NCBI GenBank assembly: GCA_021029095.1
Contig: JAJOHG010000501.1
Location: 1 to 16,504, forward strand
Reading direction: 5' to 3'
Length of the DNA: 16,504 nucleotides
DNA from: Phellopilus nigrolimitatus
Taxonomy: Eukaryota; Basidiomycota; Agaricomycetes; Hymenochaetales; Hymenochaetaceae
Positions 1-10,100 of the stretch are shown piece after piece. Position 1 is the stretch's first letter; each line of letters starts with the position of its first letter. The position numbers and the translations under genes are program-made. The notes beneath the pieces were generated by a model, which made no database searches, had not been told where the DNA came from, and saw only the letters and a program-made list of their open reading frames with translations.

Positions 1-1243
1 ATTGATTTCCTTTCTTTAAAATATTGGGGTAAGCTTACGGGACGGACGTTACTCCCGGTCGATGCACTTGTGGATCTGGTGGTAGAAGGCATGAAGCGGA
101 CGCGTTGAAAGTTTGACACGTCGCGTACATACGCTTGAGGCTGTGCGCAAAAAAAACCACATGTGGGTTATTCAAGTTCTCCGATTACATACAGGATCGG
201 CAAGCCTCACCTTCGTCTGTACAAGTACACAGATGGTGCATTCATGTGCTTGGCCTGAGGGTTATTTAGCCGAGTGGGCTGGTGAGCCCTCAGTTTCGAT
301 TTCAACTTCGAATGTGGCACCTATTGCAACTGCAGCCGAAGTCTTGCGTGTTTGTGGTACTCCCGCTGTTGAACGGGCCGGTCATGTACGCCGTTCTCCT
401 TGTCAACCTACGTCGAGAAAGTGTCCGCTGCTGCCCGATGGAGCAGTCCTCAAAACCGAAGTCATCACGGAGATTAGCACGTCAAGGACTTGGATAACCC
501 ATGAGTATTTCATGCCAGTGAGAACAGCTGAAAAAAATTGCAAATCGGTATTAGGCTGCAACATTTTTAAACATTTTGTAATCCATGGATTTTTGGCGGC
601 AATTAGCCCGTCTGCCACCGTTCCATAGTCCCCGTTCGGTGGCCTTACATAGTAAAGCTATGCTTATCATCTCCGCTCTCACGTTGTATGATCCTTTACA
701 TAGTTGAAAGCCCGAATCAATCGGCATTACTGAGTGGGAAAAAGGACCTACAGATGCTGAAATTCGAGGGGCGAGGTCTCCAGCAGTCGCACACAGAGAA
801 ATCCGTTTGACCCGTTGGGTGGTGGGCCGTGGGCAAACGCGATAGACAGCAAGATACACAGTCAGCCTGTATGCTACCTGCTTACTAATTTACCCGATTT
901 GTCCGTTACCCGAAACAGTTTTTGCGGGTTCGCAGAAATTCCAATAACAGACGCCTTTCAATTCCGACATTCGCAAGGAAGGCTCATGCAGTATTTACGT
1001 AAGATGACGATCAACTTTAGCTTCAACGTTTTCTCCAATAAAGTGATAACGTTTACATTGCACGAAAGTCGACAATGAGTGGGGATTGTGATGCATTATA
1101 AAATCTACATAGATGCTGCAAAGAATATGCCAAAAACAATAAGCTACGAGACGGCGCCGTCCAGCCGTCCGTCCGAAAGTGTGTGTACTTTTTTTCGACG
1201 ACGCAAAACATGAAACCATGACCATAGATCCCTAACAACCTGC
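1..1243. other. Intergenic region, no supportable gene
   Basis: This stretch lies downstream of the HSP60 stop codon. Open frames up to about 170 codons exist on both strands, but the longest (113-628, +) begins at TTG rather than ATG and overlaps an antisense frame. None shows a recognisable domain, and I could not join them by plausible splice sites. The part next to 1243 must hold the HSP60 3' UTR. A 12-bp perfect palindrome, GACGGCGCCGTC, lies at 1150-1161. I see no transposon ends, long tandem repeats or RNA genes. Confidence 0.6.
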
Positions 1244-3195
1244 TCAGAAGCCACCCATACCACCCATGCCGCCCATGCCACCCATGCCACCGCCAGGCAT
1301 GGGCTTCTCCTTCTCCTCTGCATCGACAACACACGCCTCACTGGTAGTGAGTAAGCTCGCGACGCCGGCGGCGTCGACAAGCGCAGTCCGCACGACCTTG
1401 AGCGGGTCGACGATGCCCGCCTTGATCATGTCGACATACTGGCCCTTGCTCGCATCGTAGCCCATCGCGAACTGTTCCGGTGCGCCGTGCTGCGCAAGCA
1501 GCGTACCGACGATGACGGATGCCTCCTCGCCCGCATTCGTCAAGATCGTGCGCGCGGGCTGGCTCAGTGCGCGACGGATGATCGACACACCGAGCTCCTG
1601 GTCGAAGTTTATGGTCGGGATGGCCTCGGCGGAGGACGTGGTGCTGCCGGGAGTGCCGTTCGAGCTGCTGGTGGGGAGCGAAAGCGACGCCTTGAGAAGC
1701 GCAACCCCACCACCGGGAAGGATGCCCTCCTCAACGGCAGCGCGAGTCGCATTAAGGGCATCATCGTAGCGGTCCTTCTTTTCGCTAACCTCAACCTCGC
1801 TCGATCCGCCAACCTTGATGACGGCAACACCACCCGAGAGTTTCGCAAGGCGCTCCTGGAGCTTGGTCTTGTCATACTCGCTCGTAGTAGCGTCGTTGAG
1901 CACAGAACGGATCTGCTCGCAGCGCGCCTGGATGGAGTCTTTGGCGCCCTCGCCGTTCAAGAAGATAGTGTCCTCCTTCGTGATCGTCACGGAGCCCGTT
2001 GAGCCAAGTAGATCCGACGTCGCACGCTCGAGCTTGATGTCGAGCTCGTCAGTGAAGACAGTACCGCCCGTGAGGATGGCGAGGTCACCGAGAATGCTCT
2101 TACGGTTGTCCCCAAAGCCAGGGGCCTTGACGGCAGCGACCTGGAGCTGTCCGCGGAGCTTGTTGAGAATGCAAGCAGCAAGAGCCTCTCCATCGACGTC
2201 CTCCGCGATGATAAGCAGCGGGCGGCGCGCCTGAGCAGCAGCCTCAAGTGACGGAAGGATATCCTGGAGAAGCGAGATCTTCTTCTCCGAAAGCAGAATG
2301 AGCGGCTTCTCGAACTCGACCTTCTGGCTCTTGACGTCCGTGATGAAGTACGGCGAAATGTAACCACGGTCGAAGCGCATGCCTTCTGTGATTTCGATCT
2401 CGTCCTCGATTGTGCGGCCCTCCTTAACAGTGATCACGCCCTCCTTGCCAACTTTTTCCATCGCGGTCGCAATGAGGTTGCCGACGTGGGTGTCTCCGTT
2501 TGCGGAGATGGTCGCGACCTGTGCAATCTCCTCAGTCGTTGTGACCACCCTGGTGTTCTTGGAGAGGAAGGCCACGACACGGTCAACGGCGGCCTGCGAA
2601 CCACGGCGAAGGTCCATTGGGTTGCAGCCGGCAGCAACATTCTTGACACCCTCGGCGTAGATGGCGCGCGCGAGCACGGTCGCCGTAGTCGTGCCGTCAC
2701 CGGCGACCTCATTCGTCTTCTGAGCGACGTCCTGAACGAGACTTTTTTCAACGCGGCATTAGTAAGGGCCTGGTGAGTAAGCGAGATTAAAGAAGAAAAC
2801 TCACCGAGCACCCAGGTTTTCAAACTTATCTTTCAGTGAGATAGACTTCGCGACGGTAACACCATCTGAACGAGAAAGAAAATGGGCACATAGAAAAAGA
2901 AAACAGGAGACAGTACACTCACCCTTCGTGATCTTCGGGCCGCCGAACGACTGCTCGATGATGACGTTACGTCCTGGAAGAAAATCAGCATAAGCAGACA
3001 CAAAATGTCGGACAACTGACCCTTCGGGCCCAGGGTGACGCTGACGGCCTTGGCGAGAACGTCGACGCCAGCGAGGATAGCAGCTCTGCCTTCGTTGGAA
3101 AACTTGATCTCCTTGTGCGCACCGCGAGCTAACACGGGCTTTGCAGACTTGGCTGCGCGGCGGATTGCCGTCGAACGGGACCCAAGACGATGCAT
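1244..3195 (-). CDS. HSP60: Mitochondrial group I chaperonin HSP60 (Cpn60)
   Basis: The product is the ATP-dependent mitochondrial matrix folding chamber, working with the Hsp10 co-chaperonin. Hand splicing gives exons 3195-3021, 2973-2923, 2865-2805 and 2741-1244 (1785 nt, 594 residues, a normal length). The introns are 47, 57 and 63 nt, and the last has a TTACTAAT branch site. The protein starts with an Arg/Lys-rich mitochondrial presequence ([13 protein letters not shown]); the mature part begins near [12 protein letters not shown]. Diagnostic chaperonin motifs are VTLGPKGRNV, the nucleotide-binding [13 protein letters not shown], the equatorial [15 protein letters not shown], and a C-terminal GGM-repeat tail ending GGMGGF. 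A Ser/Thr-rich insert (roughly [17 protein letters not shown]) precedes the conserved [14 protein letters not shown]. The start is supported by the presequence and a CT-rich 5' leader. Heat regulation is suggested by the upstream heat-shock element. Confidence 0.98.
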
Positions 3196-3310
3196 AGCGA
3201 GCACGGTAGAAGAAAAAGACGAGAAAAAACGAAGAGGTCGGGGAGAGGTTGGAGAAGGAGGTGAAGTCGAAAAAACCCCCGCGAGAAACACGTCAAATAC
3301 TCGTCGTACC

Positions 3311-3316
3311 CACGTG
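3311..3316. promoter_or_regulatory. E-box CACGTG upstream of HSP60
   Basis: The sequence is CACGTGAC, a palindromic bHLH site of the Cbf1/USF type. It sits 7 bp from the heat-shock element on its HSP60-proximal side and about 115 bp from the HSP60 ATG. A 6-bp match is weak evidence alone; its position beside the heat-shock element makes it worth noting. Confidence 0.4.
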
Positions 3317-3322
3317 ACCTAT

Positions 3323-3337
3323 AGAATATTCAAGAAA
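3323..3337. promoter_or_regulatory. Perfect three-unit heat-shock element
   Basis: The sequence aGAAtaTTCaaGAAa contains GAA at 3324-3326, TTC at 3329-3331 and GAA at 3334-3336. This is the exact nGAAnnTTCnnGAAn array bound by trimeric Hsf1. It lies about 130 bp upstream of the HSP60 ATG, where a heat-inducible promoter element would be expected. Binding has not been shown; the call rests on sequence and position. Confidence 0.75.
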
Positions 3338-3899
3338 ACCCCGTTTTAGAAGTCAGTCCCGGTAATCGCCTACGTCCGAGTCGACCACGACATAAAACTC
3401 CCAGCGAATATGTACATATTTACGAGCGCTGATGTTCAAGTCGTAATGCATGATCACTTCCGCTCGGTCAGGGTTAACTTCCTTGGCGTTTGTTGGTTCG
3501 TCCTCCCCGCACGAAGAGTAGTTCATTGCTTAACCGAGAACTCGTTCGCTTATTTCACTGCGAAAATCGGGCTAAGTTTACCTTTCTTTAGTCGCTGAAT
3601 CATATTGAAATGAGGATTCAAAACATACTGAAATCTTTCATGATTTCTGCAGCTCAGAGGGCATACCAGCAGCGTCAGTTTGGCTTTTACACCCACTATG
3701 CTCGGCTAGTCCGCTGCACTGCCTGCGCAATTTCTTCTAAAACAGACGTCCTTGTTATGCCGACCGCGATGCTCGGTGAGCGGCGGATTGATGTCTATCT
3801 GCGATGCTGTACCCCTTCCCTGGCTCTAAGGCTTAAAAATCCCAAAGCCAGTTGCATCTCTCTAGCACCCTTCAGATCCCTTTCATATCGACATCACTC

Positions 3900-5994
3900 A
3901 TGAAACTCTCAACTTATGCAAGAGCAGCTGATTTGCTCTTCGCCTTGTTATTACGGGCGAGCTCAGTCGAGTCCGTCACATTTCCCATAACTAAACGGCC
4001 GCGCTCTGCGGCGAGTCTGTCGAAAAGAACTGTCGACATGACTGGCTCATTCGGTAACGGAAGCACTACAGTATCGAACAGTGAAGACACCAACTATTCG
4101 TGCAACATTACCCTTGGAGGGACCACATTCGAGGTCTTGATCGACACTGGAAGGTCAGCATCCATTGCCCTGCCACCTCTTGAAAGAATTAAAGCTGATT
4201 AAAATGAAAGTGTCGACCTATGGGTCATCGGAGACGTACCGGGAACAAAAAACTTGAGCATCCCCATCCAGGAAGCTTATGGAAAAGGCCAGATAGCAGG
4301 TATGTGGATTTTTCTCGCGCAAAATCCGTTCGACTATCTAAGTGTTTGAGAAGGTTCCGTGAATACGGTAGAACTTGGCTTTGACGGGTTCACGGTTCCC
4401 GACCAAGCGTATAGTACGTCCTCATTCCCTGCATGAACCGCGCCACGTAACATTCTCACATGTTTGCGAAACAAAGTTAACGCGTACTCGGTCGACGACA
4501 TGCCTCCGGGCTCTTCAGGGATCCTCGGTCTGGGCCCCAGCGCCCCGTCAACAGTTCGCCGGCTCGTCAATTCTTCTGCAGGCGATCCCCCTCTCGACCG
4601 CATCTTTCGGCAGAACTTAAGCACGCCCAACTTCCTTTCTATCCTCCTGTCGCGCTCCCAAGACGAGCTAGATGGTGCACCTGTCGTTTTCCTTGAGCAG
4701 CAGTCAGGCCAACTATCTATAGGCGAAATCATTGAGGGCTACGAAGCGATCCAGAACGTGCCCAAGCTGCCCGCGCTCGTTGATCAGTTCGGAAATACAC
4801 ACTGGCAGACCGTCCTCGATGCAAACGGGATCATCGGTCCCGACGGTGAGCGCATTGCAACGAACACGTCAATAGAGAATCCGACTGTTGGAGCATTGGA
4901 CCAGCTCCATGTCGTGTTTGATTCAGGCTTTACCTTTCCTCAGGTAGGGCGGAAATCACTGGCTTGTTGATATCCTCATATCTTTCATATCTTCTATGAA
5001 ACAGGTTCCTAGTGAAGTTGCGGACGCCATCTACGGACGCATCCCAGGGGCGGAGTTTATACCGGAGGATAACTCCACGGGCTTAGTTAATTTCTATCAA
5101 ATTCCATGCGATTATGAGTTGAACGTCACATTCGTGTTCGCCGGTTGCGAATACCCCGTATCACCACTGGATTTGTCCCTGTTTGCTGGAAACGATAACG
5201 AAGGCAACCCTATCTGCGTTTCCGCTGTAAGTGTTGAGCTCGTTTGCGTTGTGATCTAAATCTGAATTTATGTAAATTATACAGTTCCAGCAAATTGCCG
5301 CCAACATCGCAGGTAACAAAAAGTTCGGCGCTCTGGACGCGATTCTAGGCATGGGATTCTGTATGTATGAATATTTTCCATCATGAGAATATTTTCCATC
5401 ATGATGAATTCCGACTCATAGCTCTGACCTAACCTTTCTTCGCATTGACATCTTCCAGTGCGCAACATATACCTCTTGGTCAATTTCGGTGACTTCGTCG
5501 ACGGCTCGAACTCATCCGTCGCAGACCCGTACATCCAGCTCCTCTCCACGACAAATCGCTCGGCGGCGCACATTGACTTCGTGAACGTTCGTCTGAATGG
5601 GTCCGACACCACGGGTACACAGGCGGCCCTCCTCCCGCCCTCCCAGGCGAAGCACTCGTCCACAGGCGACACTGCTTCACTCTCCGCCGAAGTCGCCTTG
5701 GAGAAATCGGGCAACGACACAAGTAAGCCTTTTTACAAGACCACGTGGTTCATTGTCGTCGTGAGCGTAGCCGGTGTCGCGATCCTCGCACTTGCAACCT
5801 TTTCAGCGTTCGCCGTTTTACGGCGTCGTAGGAGCAATATCCGCTCAGAGAACGTATTTGTGCCTCCGATGGCTGGAATGGGGTCGTACAAGCCGCTCAC
5901 AGTAGGCTCCAAAAGCAATGTGAAGCATGATGACGATGCGTCGTACCATACAGAGTACGAGGAGCCGGCATACGAAGGCGAAAAGTACGCTTGA
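3900..5994 (+). CDS. Membrane-anchored pepsin-family (A1) aspartic protease
   Basis: This is probably an endopeptidase of the secretory pathway or cell surface. Exons are 3900-4153, 4211-4299, 4354-4413, 4477-4943, 5005-5226, 5285-5360 and 5459-5994 (1704 nt, 567 residues). An N-terminal hydrophobic segment (DLLFALLLRA) suits a signal peptide. The first catalytic motif, IDTGSVDLWV, is assembled across intron 1; the second is FDSGF near 4918-4930. Both lobes are present, including the typical FTVPDQAY stretch of the first lobe. Near the C terminus a transmembrane helix (WFIVVVSVAGVAILALATF, about 5746-5802) is followed by a stop-transfer RRRRS and an acidic, Tyr-containing cytoplasmic tail. 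Introns are 54-63 nt except the sixth (98 nt), which carries a tandem duplication. The family assignment is secure; substrate and location are inferred. Confidence 0.92.
5376..5411 (+). repeat. 18-bp perfect tandem duplication in protease intron 6
   Basis: The unit GAATATTTTCCATCATGA occurs twice head to tail within the intron at 5361-5458. Removing one copy would bring the 98-nt intron to 80 nt, closer to the 54-63 nt introns elsewhere in the gene. It lies away from both splice sites, so it is probably a recent, neutral slippage event. Confidence 0.85.
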
Positions 5995-6262
5995 GCTTAC
6001 AGGCCCTTGTCCGTAATTCTGGCCCCAACGTCAGCTTGATTCATTTTTGTTTACTATTTCGGTGGACACGTTATATATATATATAATTCACCCTGTCTTG
6101 AATCTTCCTTGATCTCTCCTATCGCACCTTATTTTTCAATCACTTCCGATTCTTGACATGATTTGAAATTGAATGTACCCTACGACGTCACATCTGAGTT
6201 ACATGAGAATACATCCTTGAATCTACATGATCATTGATATTGACACACTCCTATGTCAACCA
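5995..6262. other. Convergent intergenic gap between protease and repeat gene
   Basis: The protease (+) and the repeat gene (-) end toward each other here, so this gap holds both 3' UTRs. It includes an AT dinucleotide run of about seven TA units at 6072-6085. From about 6100 onward base composition changes from the GC-rich style of the protease to the AT-rich style of the repeat gene. No gene is seen. Confidence 0.6.
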
Positions 6263-7192
6263 CTAGGTTCGTACCTTCCTTGCATCGGACATGTTCCCGA
6301 TATTCTCAAAGCAGAGATTCTTTCTGGCTTTTGTTTCATTTAATCTCAATTTCTTCAAAATCTTCTCTGCTGCTTGATCCAGGGTATCTCCCTCCTCTTT
6401 CAAATCATACAAAATACCACGCAGCTCGTGGTCAACTTGAATTGATTGAAAAACAAAGAAATTAGTAAACATTGATTTTGGAATTTCTGTCGCAGTCAAG
6501 GTGACTAACCTTTGATTTTCCACGCTCTACCATCAACAGCACTGCTGCTACCCTTTTTCTCGAGAACTTTTTTGAAAAACAATCTGCATTGTCCAAAATT
6601 TTCCAGAACTATTTAAGATGGCATAATAAAGAGCATTAGCAGTTTAGAAGAGGAAACAAAACCTTGGGATGACCCGACTTACCTTTGAAAATGGACTCCC
6701 AGACCTGTGGGTTCTGAATGTGATTATGATGATGGTATGCCCTCCAATTTTCTTCTTTCATTTCTGTGTATGCCAAATGTTTCTCCATTTCCTTTATTGC
6801 ATCATTTAAGGTATCTCCATATGTTCTGAAACCATAAGTCTTGTGGTTCACTGTATCAGGGATCTGAGTGGGAGTATGTCACAGGCTAAATATTGAGAAT
6901 CTGACCTCTGACCACATAGCATGGTCTGAATTTAGTATGGAACTCATTTTTGTCCTCCTTTTTATAAAATATCTTTGCATTATCCACCTCATTTTTTGGC
7001 AACTCTGTAATTTTAAGTCATTGTTGTTTCACCAACGATCTATCAAATTTGAAAACATACTGTTGATGATACCCTTATAGCGCATTTTTTCAGAATTTGT
7101 TACATCTATAAACTCTAACTCTGACAGCACATCCTTCACTGTTTGTTTGAGGTTTGTGGACTTTCTCACAATTGTTCTGGACTTGTGCTCAA
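6263..7192 (-). repeat. Repeat-gene superunit 4 (types I-II-III, last exon shortened)
   Basis: Exons are 7192-7061 (type I, EHKSRTIV), 7004-6906 (short, NAKIFYKKED), 6850-6683 (type II, TYGFRTYGDTL to WESIFKG), 6608-6510 (short, NFGQCRLFFKK) and 6435-6263 (type III, VDHELRGIL). The final type III exon reads to a TAG at 6265-6263. It lacks the W.EAT...F..IF second half found in the other three type III exons, and no further short exon follows. Confidence 0.85.
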
Positions 7193-10100
7193 CTGTCAGG
7201 AGAGCATAGATGTTAGTATTTATCATGCAAATATGGCCATGAAAATATAGCACATTTGATTTGTTTGGTCCCCTTGCTGTAAAACACTTCTGCTCCTTCA
7301 AATTGATGCTTTTTCTCAATGACTGAAATATCATGAGACAATATGTGAGTGTATTATTGCTCATAAGGATAAAGCTTTACTTACATTTGAATATGGGCTC
7401 AAACACTTTCTCTTCTGCACGTTTAGTTGCTTTTGTCCAAACCACTCTAGTGTCGATGCTTCCTGATGGTGGAGAAAGTCCTCGTAACTCATCCCAAACA
7501 AACTCCTGACCTGCTGCCTCTTTGTGCTCATCCAGGTAGTCTAGAATTGATTTTGCAACTTCATCCATTTGTTTCCCAGTACATTTACACTGAATCCCCC
7601 AATATGGATGGTCAACTTTAAACAAATATTAGCATTCAAATGTCAAAAGAATATTATCACTTTGAAATCAGTTTCACCTTTAATTACCCATTTTCCACCA
7701 TCATCCATCTTATAAAATATTCTACAATCTCCATAGAATGATAATGCTATATATATTATATTTTAGTTTGCCATACAAGTGAAATGTAAGAAAATCATTC
7801 TGACTGTCAAAGATATCTTTCCACAATTTTTGGCTTGAACTTGTTGAAGGGTTTTTCCCTTTTGTTGAGGGATTTTTCTCTCTTGTTGCTTCTTGAAATG
7901 TTAGATGCTTCTCCATTTTGATGGCTGCTTCTTCTATTGTCTTTCCAAATGTCTGAAAGCCCAAGGTACTATGTTTAACTGCTCAAAACAAAAAAAGTTA
8001 AGTACTTCCCAGGTGAGGGCTCAGAAGGAACATACCTTTTATAACCCAGGAAGGTGAGTCTTCATACAATGCAGATTTGTCTTTTTTGAGAAATACTTTG
8101 GCACCCTTGTCGGTCTCATGAAGTCCTGCATAAAATTTTTGTAAGGTCAAGTAACTCCTGCCTCACACTTCAAACTTGACTTGCCTTCAAATATTTTAGT
8201 GAAAGGTGCTTCATTGACTACCTCCTTGAATGGAATGTCATATATGATACTATGAATTGCAACTTCCAATGAAGTGCTCTCTTCTTGAAGTTTGCACTGC
8301 TCATGATTAACTGATAGATACAATACCATAAGTTTATCCTCATTTCAGCTGAAAGGCAATGACAAATTACCTTTTACCTTCCATCCTGATCTGTCACGGC
8401 CAAAGAGTACTTTAGCATTTTTGTATCCAGCCTCTTCAAGTTCTGTGAATTTCATAGTGAGTGCCAGTAGCAAACCAAATATTTTGTGCTAAATGCATCT
8501 TACCTTTAAGGAGTGTCTTGAAAGCTCCACCTGCTACTTCTTCTGTTGCTTCACCCCAAACCAGAGTCCTGCTGAATGAAGCTAAAGTGCTACTCATGTC
8601 ATAGTCAGAGTAGTAATGTTCTTGGGCATCAAGCATGAATTTTTGGCATCTTTTCTCCTTGTCATGTACTAGAAATTTAAGGAGCTTTTCTGCAGTTGTT
8701 ACTGGTGTAGCACCCTTTGCAGTGTGTTGACGGCCCCAAAGTGGATGATCAACTATAGATAGACATCACAATTTTTTTCAAATCAAATGTTTGTACAGTT
8801 GCCTACCTTTCAAGGTGCATGGTCTTGAATTTTCTGGATCTTCCTTGATAAATAATTTGCAATCACCATATGACCTTAGGACTAATATTATTACTACTCA
8901 GGATAAAGTTACAAGGAAAGTATGACCAGCACACACCTCTGAAGATTTCTTCCCACACTGGACCATTCTGGTTTTTCTTTGTGACCTGAGTAAACTTCAG
9001 ATGTTCTTCCATGTGCTTTACAGCACTTTCCAAACTGCTTCCATTTTGTTGGAATCCCAGTGTTCTATGCACAACTTAAATGTTCTCAGAAAAGGGTTTA
9101 GTTTTGTCATAATGTTTGTTACCTTTCACTACAAAAATGTTATTTCTTGAATACCTCTTTGTTGTGTCTTCTTTTTCGTATACTTTAGCATTCTCATCAT
9201 CACTTATAGCTGAGTAGAGTGCTTTAAGGAACAATGTCAAAACATTAACAAGACAACAGCACCTGCGAATATTCCTTGGAAGAGTTCATTTGTCTTCTCT
9301 ACTTCAATAAACTGCAGAGAATACATTGCTTTTGTTACTGCCAAGGGAAGAGTATAACCTCTTTCTTCAACATTTCTAGATTCATGTTCAACTTCATGCA
9401 AGATTGAGGACTTCAGTCTAGAATGATAATTTATTTCATCAAGAAGAAAAACATACCTCTGACAGTCCAGCCTTTTCCATCTCGATGATACCATACTTTA
9501 GCATTACGGTAATGCTTTTGGATCACTGAAAGCATATAACTATTTTATAGTTTTTGAAATGCTTGAGAAGTAAAATACTTACACCGGAATAATGTTGCAA
9601 AGGCACCTTTCTCAGTTTTCCTTGTTGCCTCACTCCAAGTTACTTTTTTTTGAAGGAATGGAACATGATTCTCATCAGTGATTTGATATTTTCGGAAAGA
9701 TTCAAGTTTCAAGGCTATCATTGTTTTCAATAAATTTTCAGCAGCCTCTGTTGATGTTTTGCCTTCTTGCTTGAATTCAGTCCCATATAATTCATGATCA
9801 ACTTGAACAAATTTACAAGTCAGAACAAAAATAATTTCGTGCATCTGTGCAGCTGTGCATACTTTTTACTTTCCATAATGTCCCATCTCTTGGTGATACC
9901 TCAACCAAATGGAAAACCTTGCAATCCCCGTACCATTTAAGTTCTGCTTTCAGAATTTAGTAGCTATACTGGCAAAATGAAATGAGAGATACAGGTACCA
10001 TTAAAAATATGATTCCAGACTTCTCCAATTGCAGGCTCTTGACCAAGCTTTGTTTCACTGTATTCCATGTGCTCTTCCATTTCCTTTATTCCACTTTCCC

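Larger units (their letters stand above)
3196..3899. promoter_or_regulatory. Divergent intergenic promoter region
   Basis: This 704-bp gap separates the start codons of HSP60 (-) and the aspartic protease (+), so it must carry both promoters. The HSP60 side has a pyrimidine-rich leader on the minus strand just before its ATG (about 3196-3240), the E-box and the heat-shock element. The protease side has only a weak TATA-like TTAAAAAT near 3833-3840, about 60 bp before its ATG. Two open frames (3410-3598 and 3610-3903, +) show no domain and are not called genes. Confidence 0.7.

Noticed and set aside
160..503. Inverted repeat: GTGGGTTATTCAAGTTC near 164-180 and its near-complement near 487-503
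   Set aside because: Only about 14 of 17 bases match and similarity does not extend on either side, so chance is likely. No transposon features surround it.
113..628. 171-codon open frame on the + strand
   Set aside because: It starts at TTG, has no recognisable domain, overlaps antisense frames and lacks any credible promoter or splice extension.
1487..2002. 171-codon + strand frame
   Set aside because: It lies antisense to the long HSP60 exon and shows no domain.
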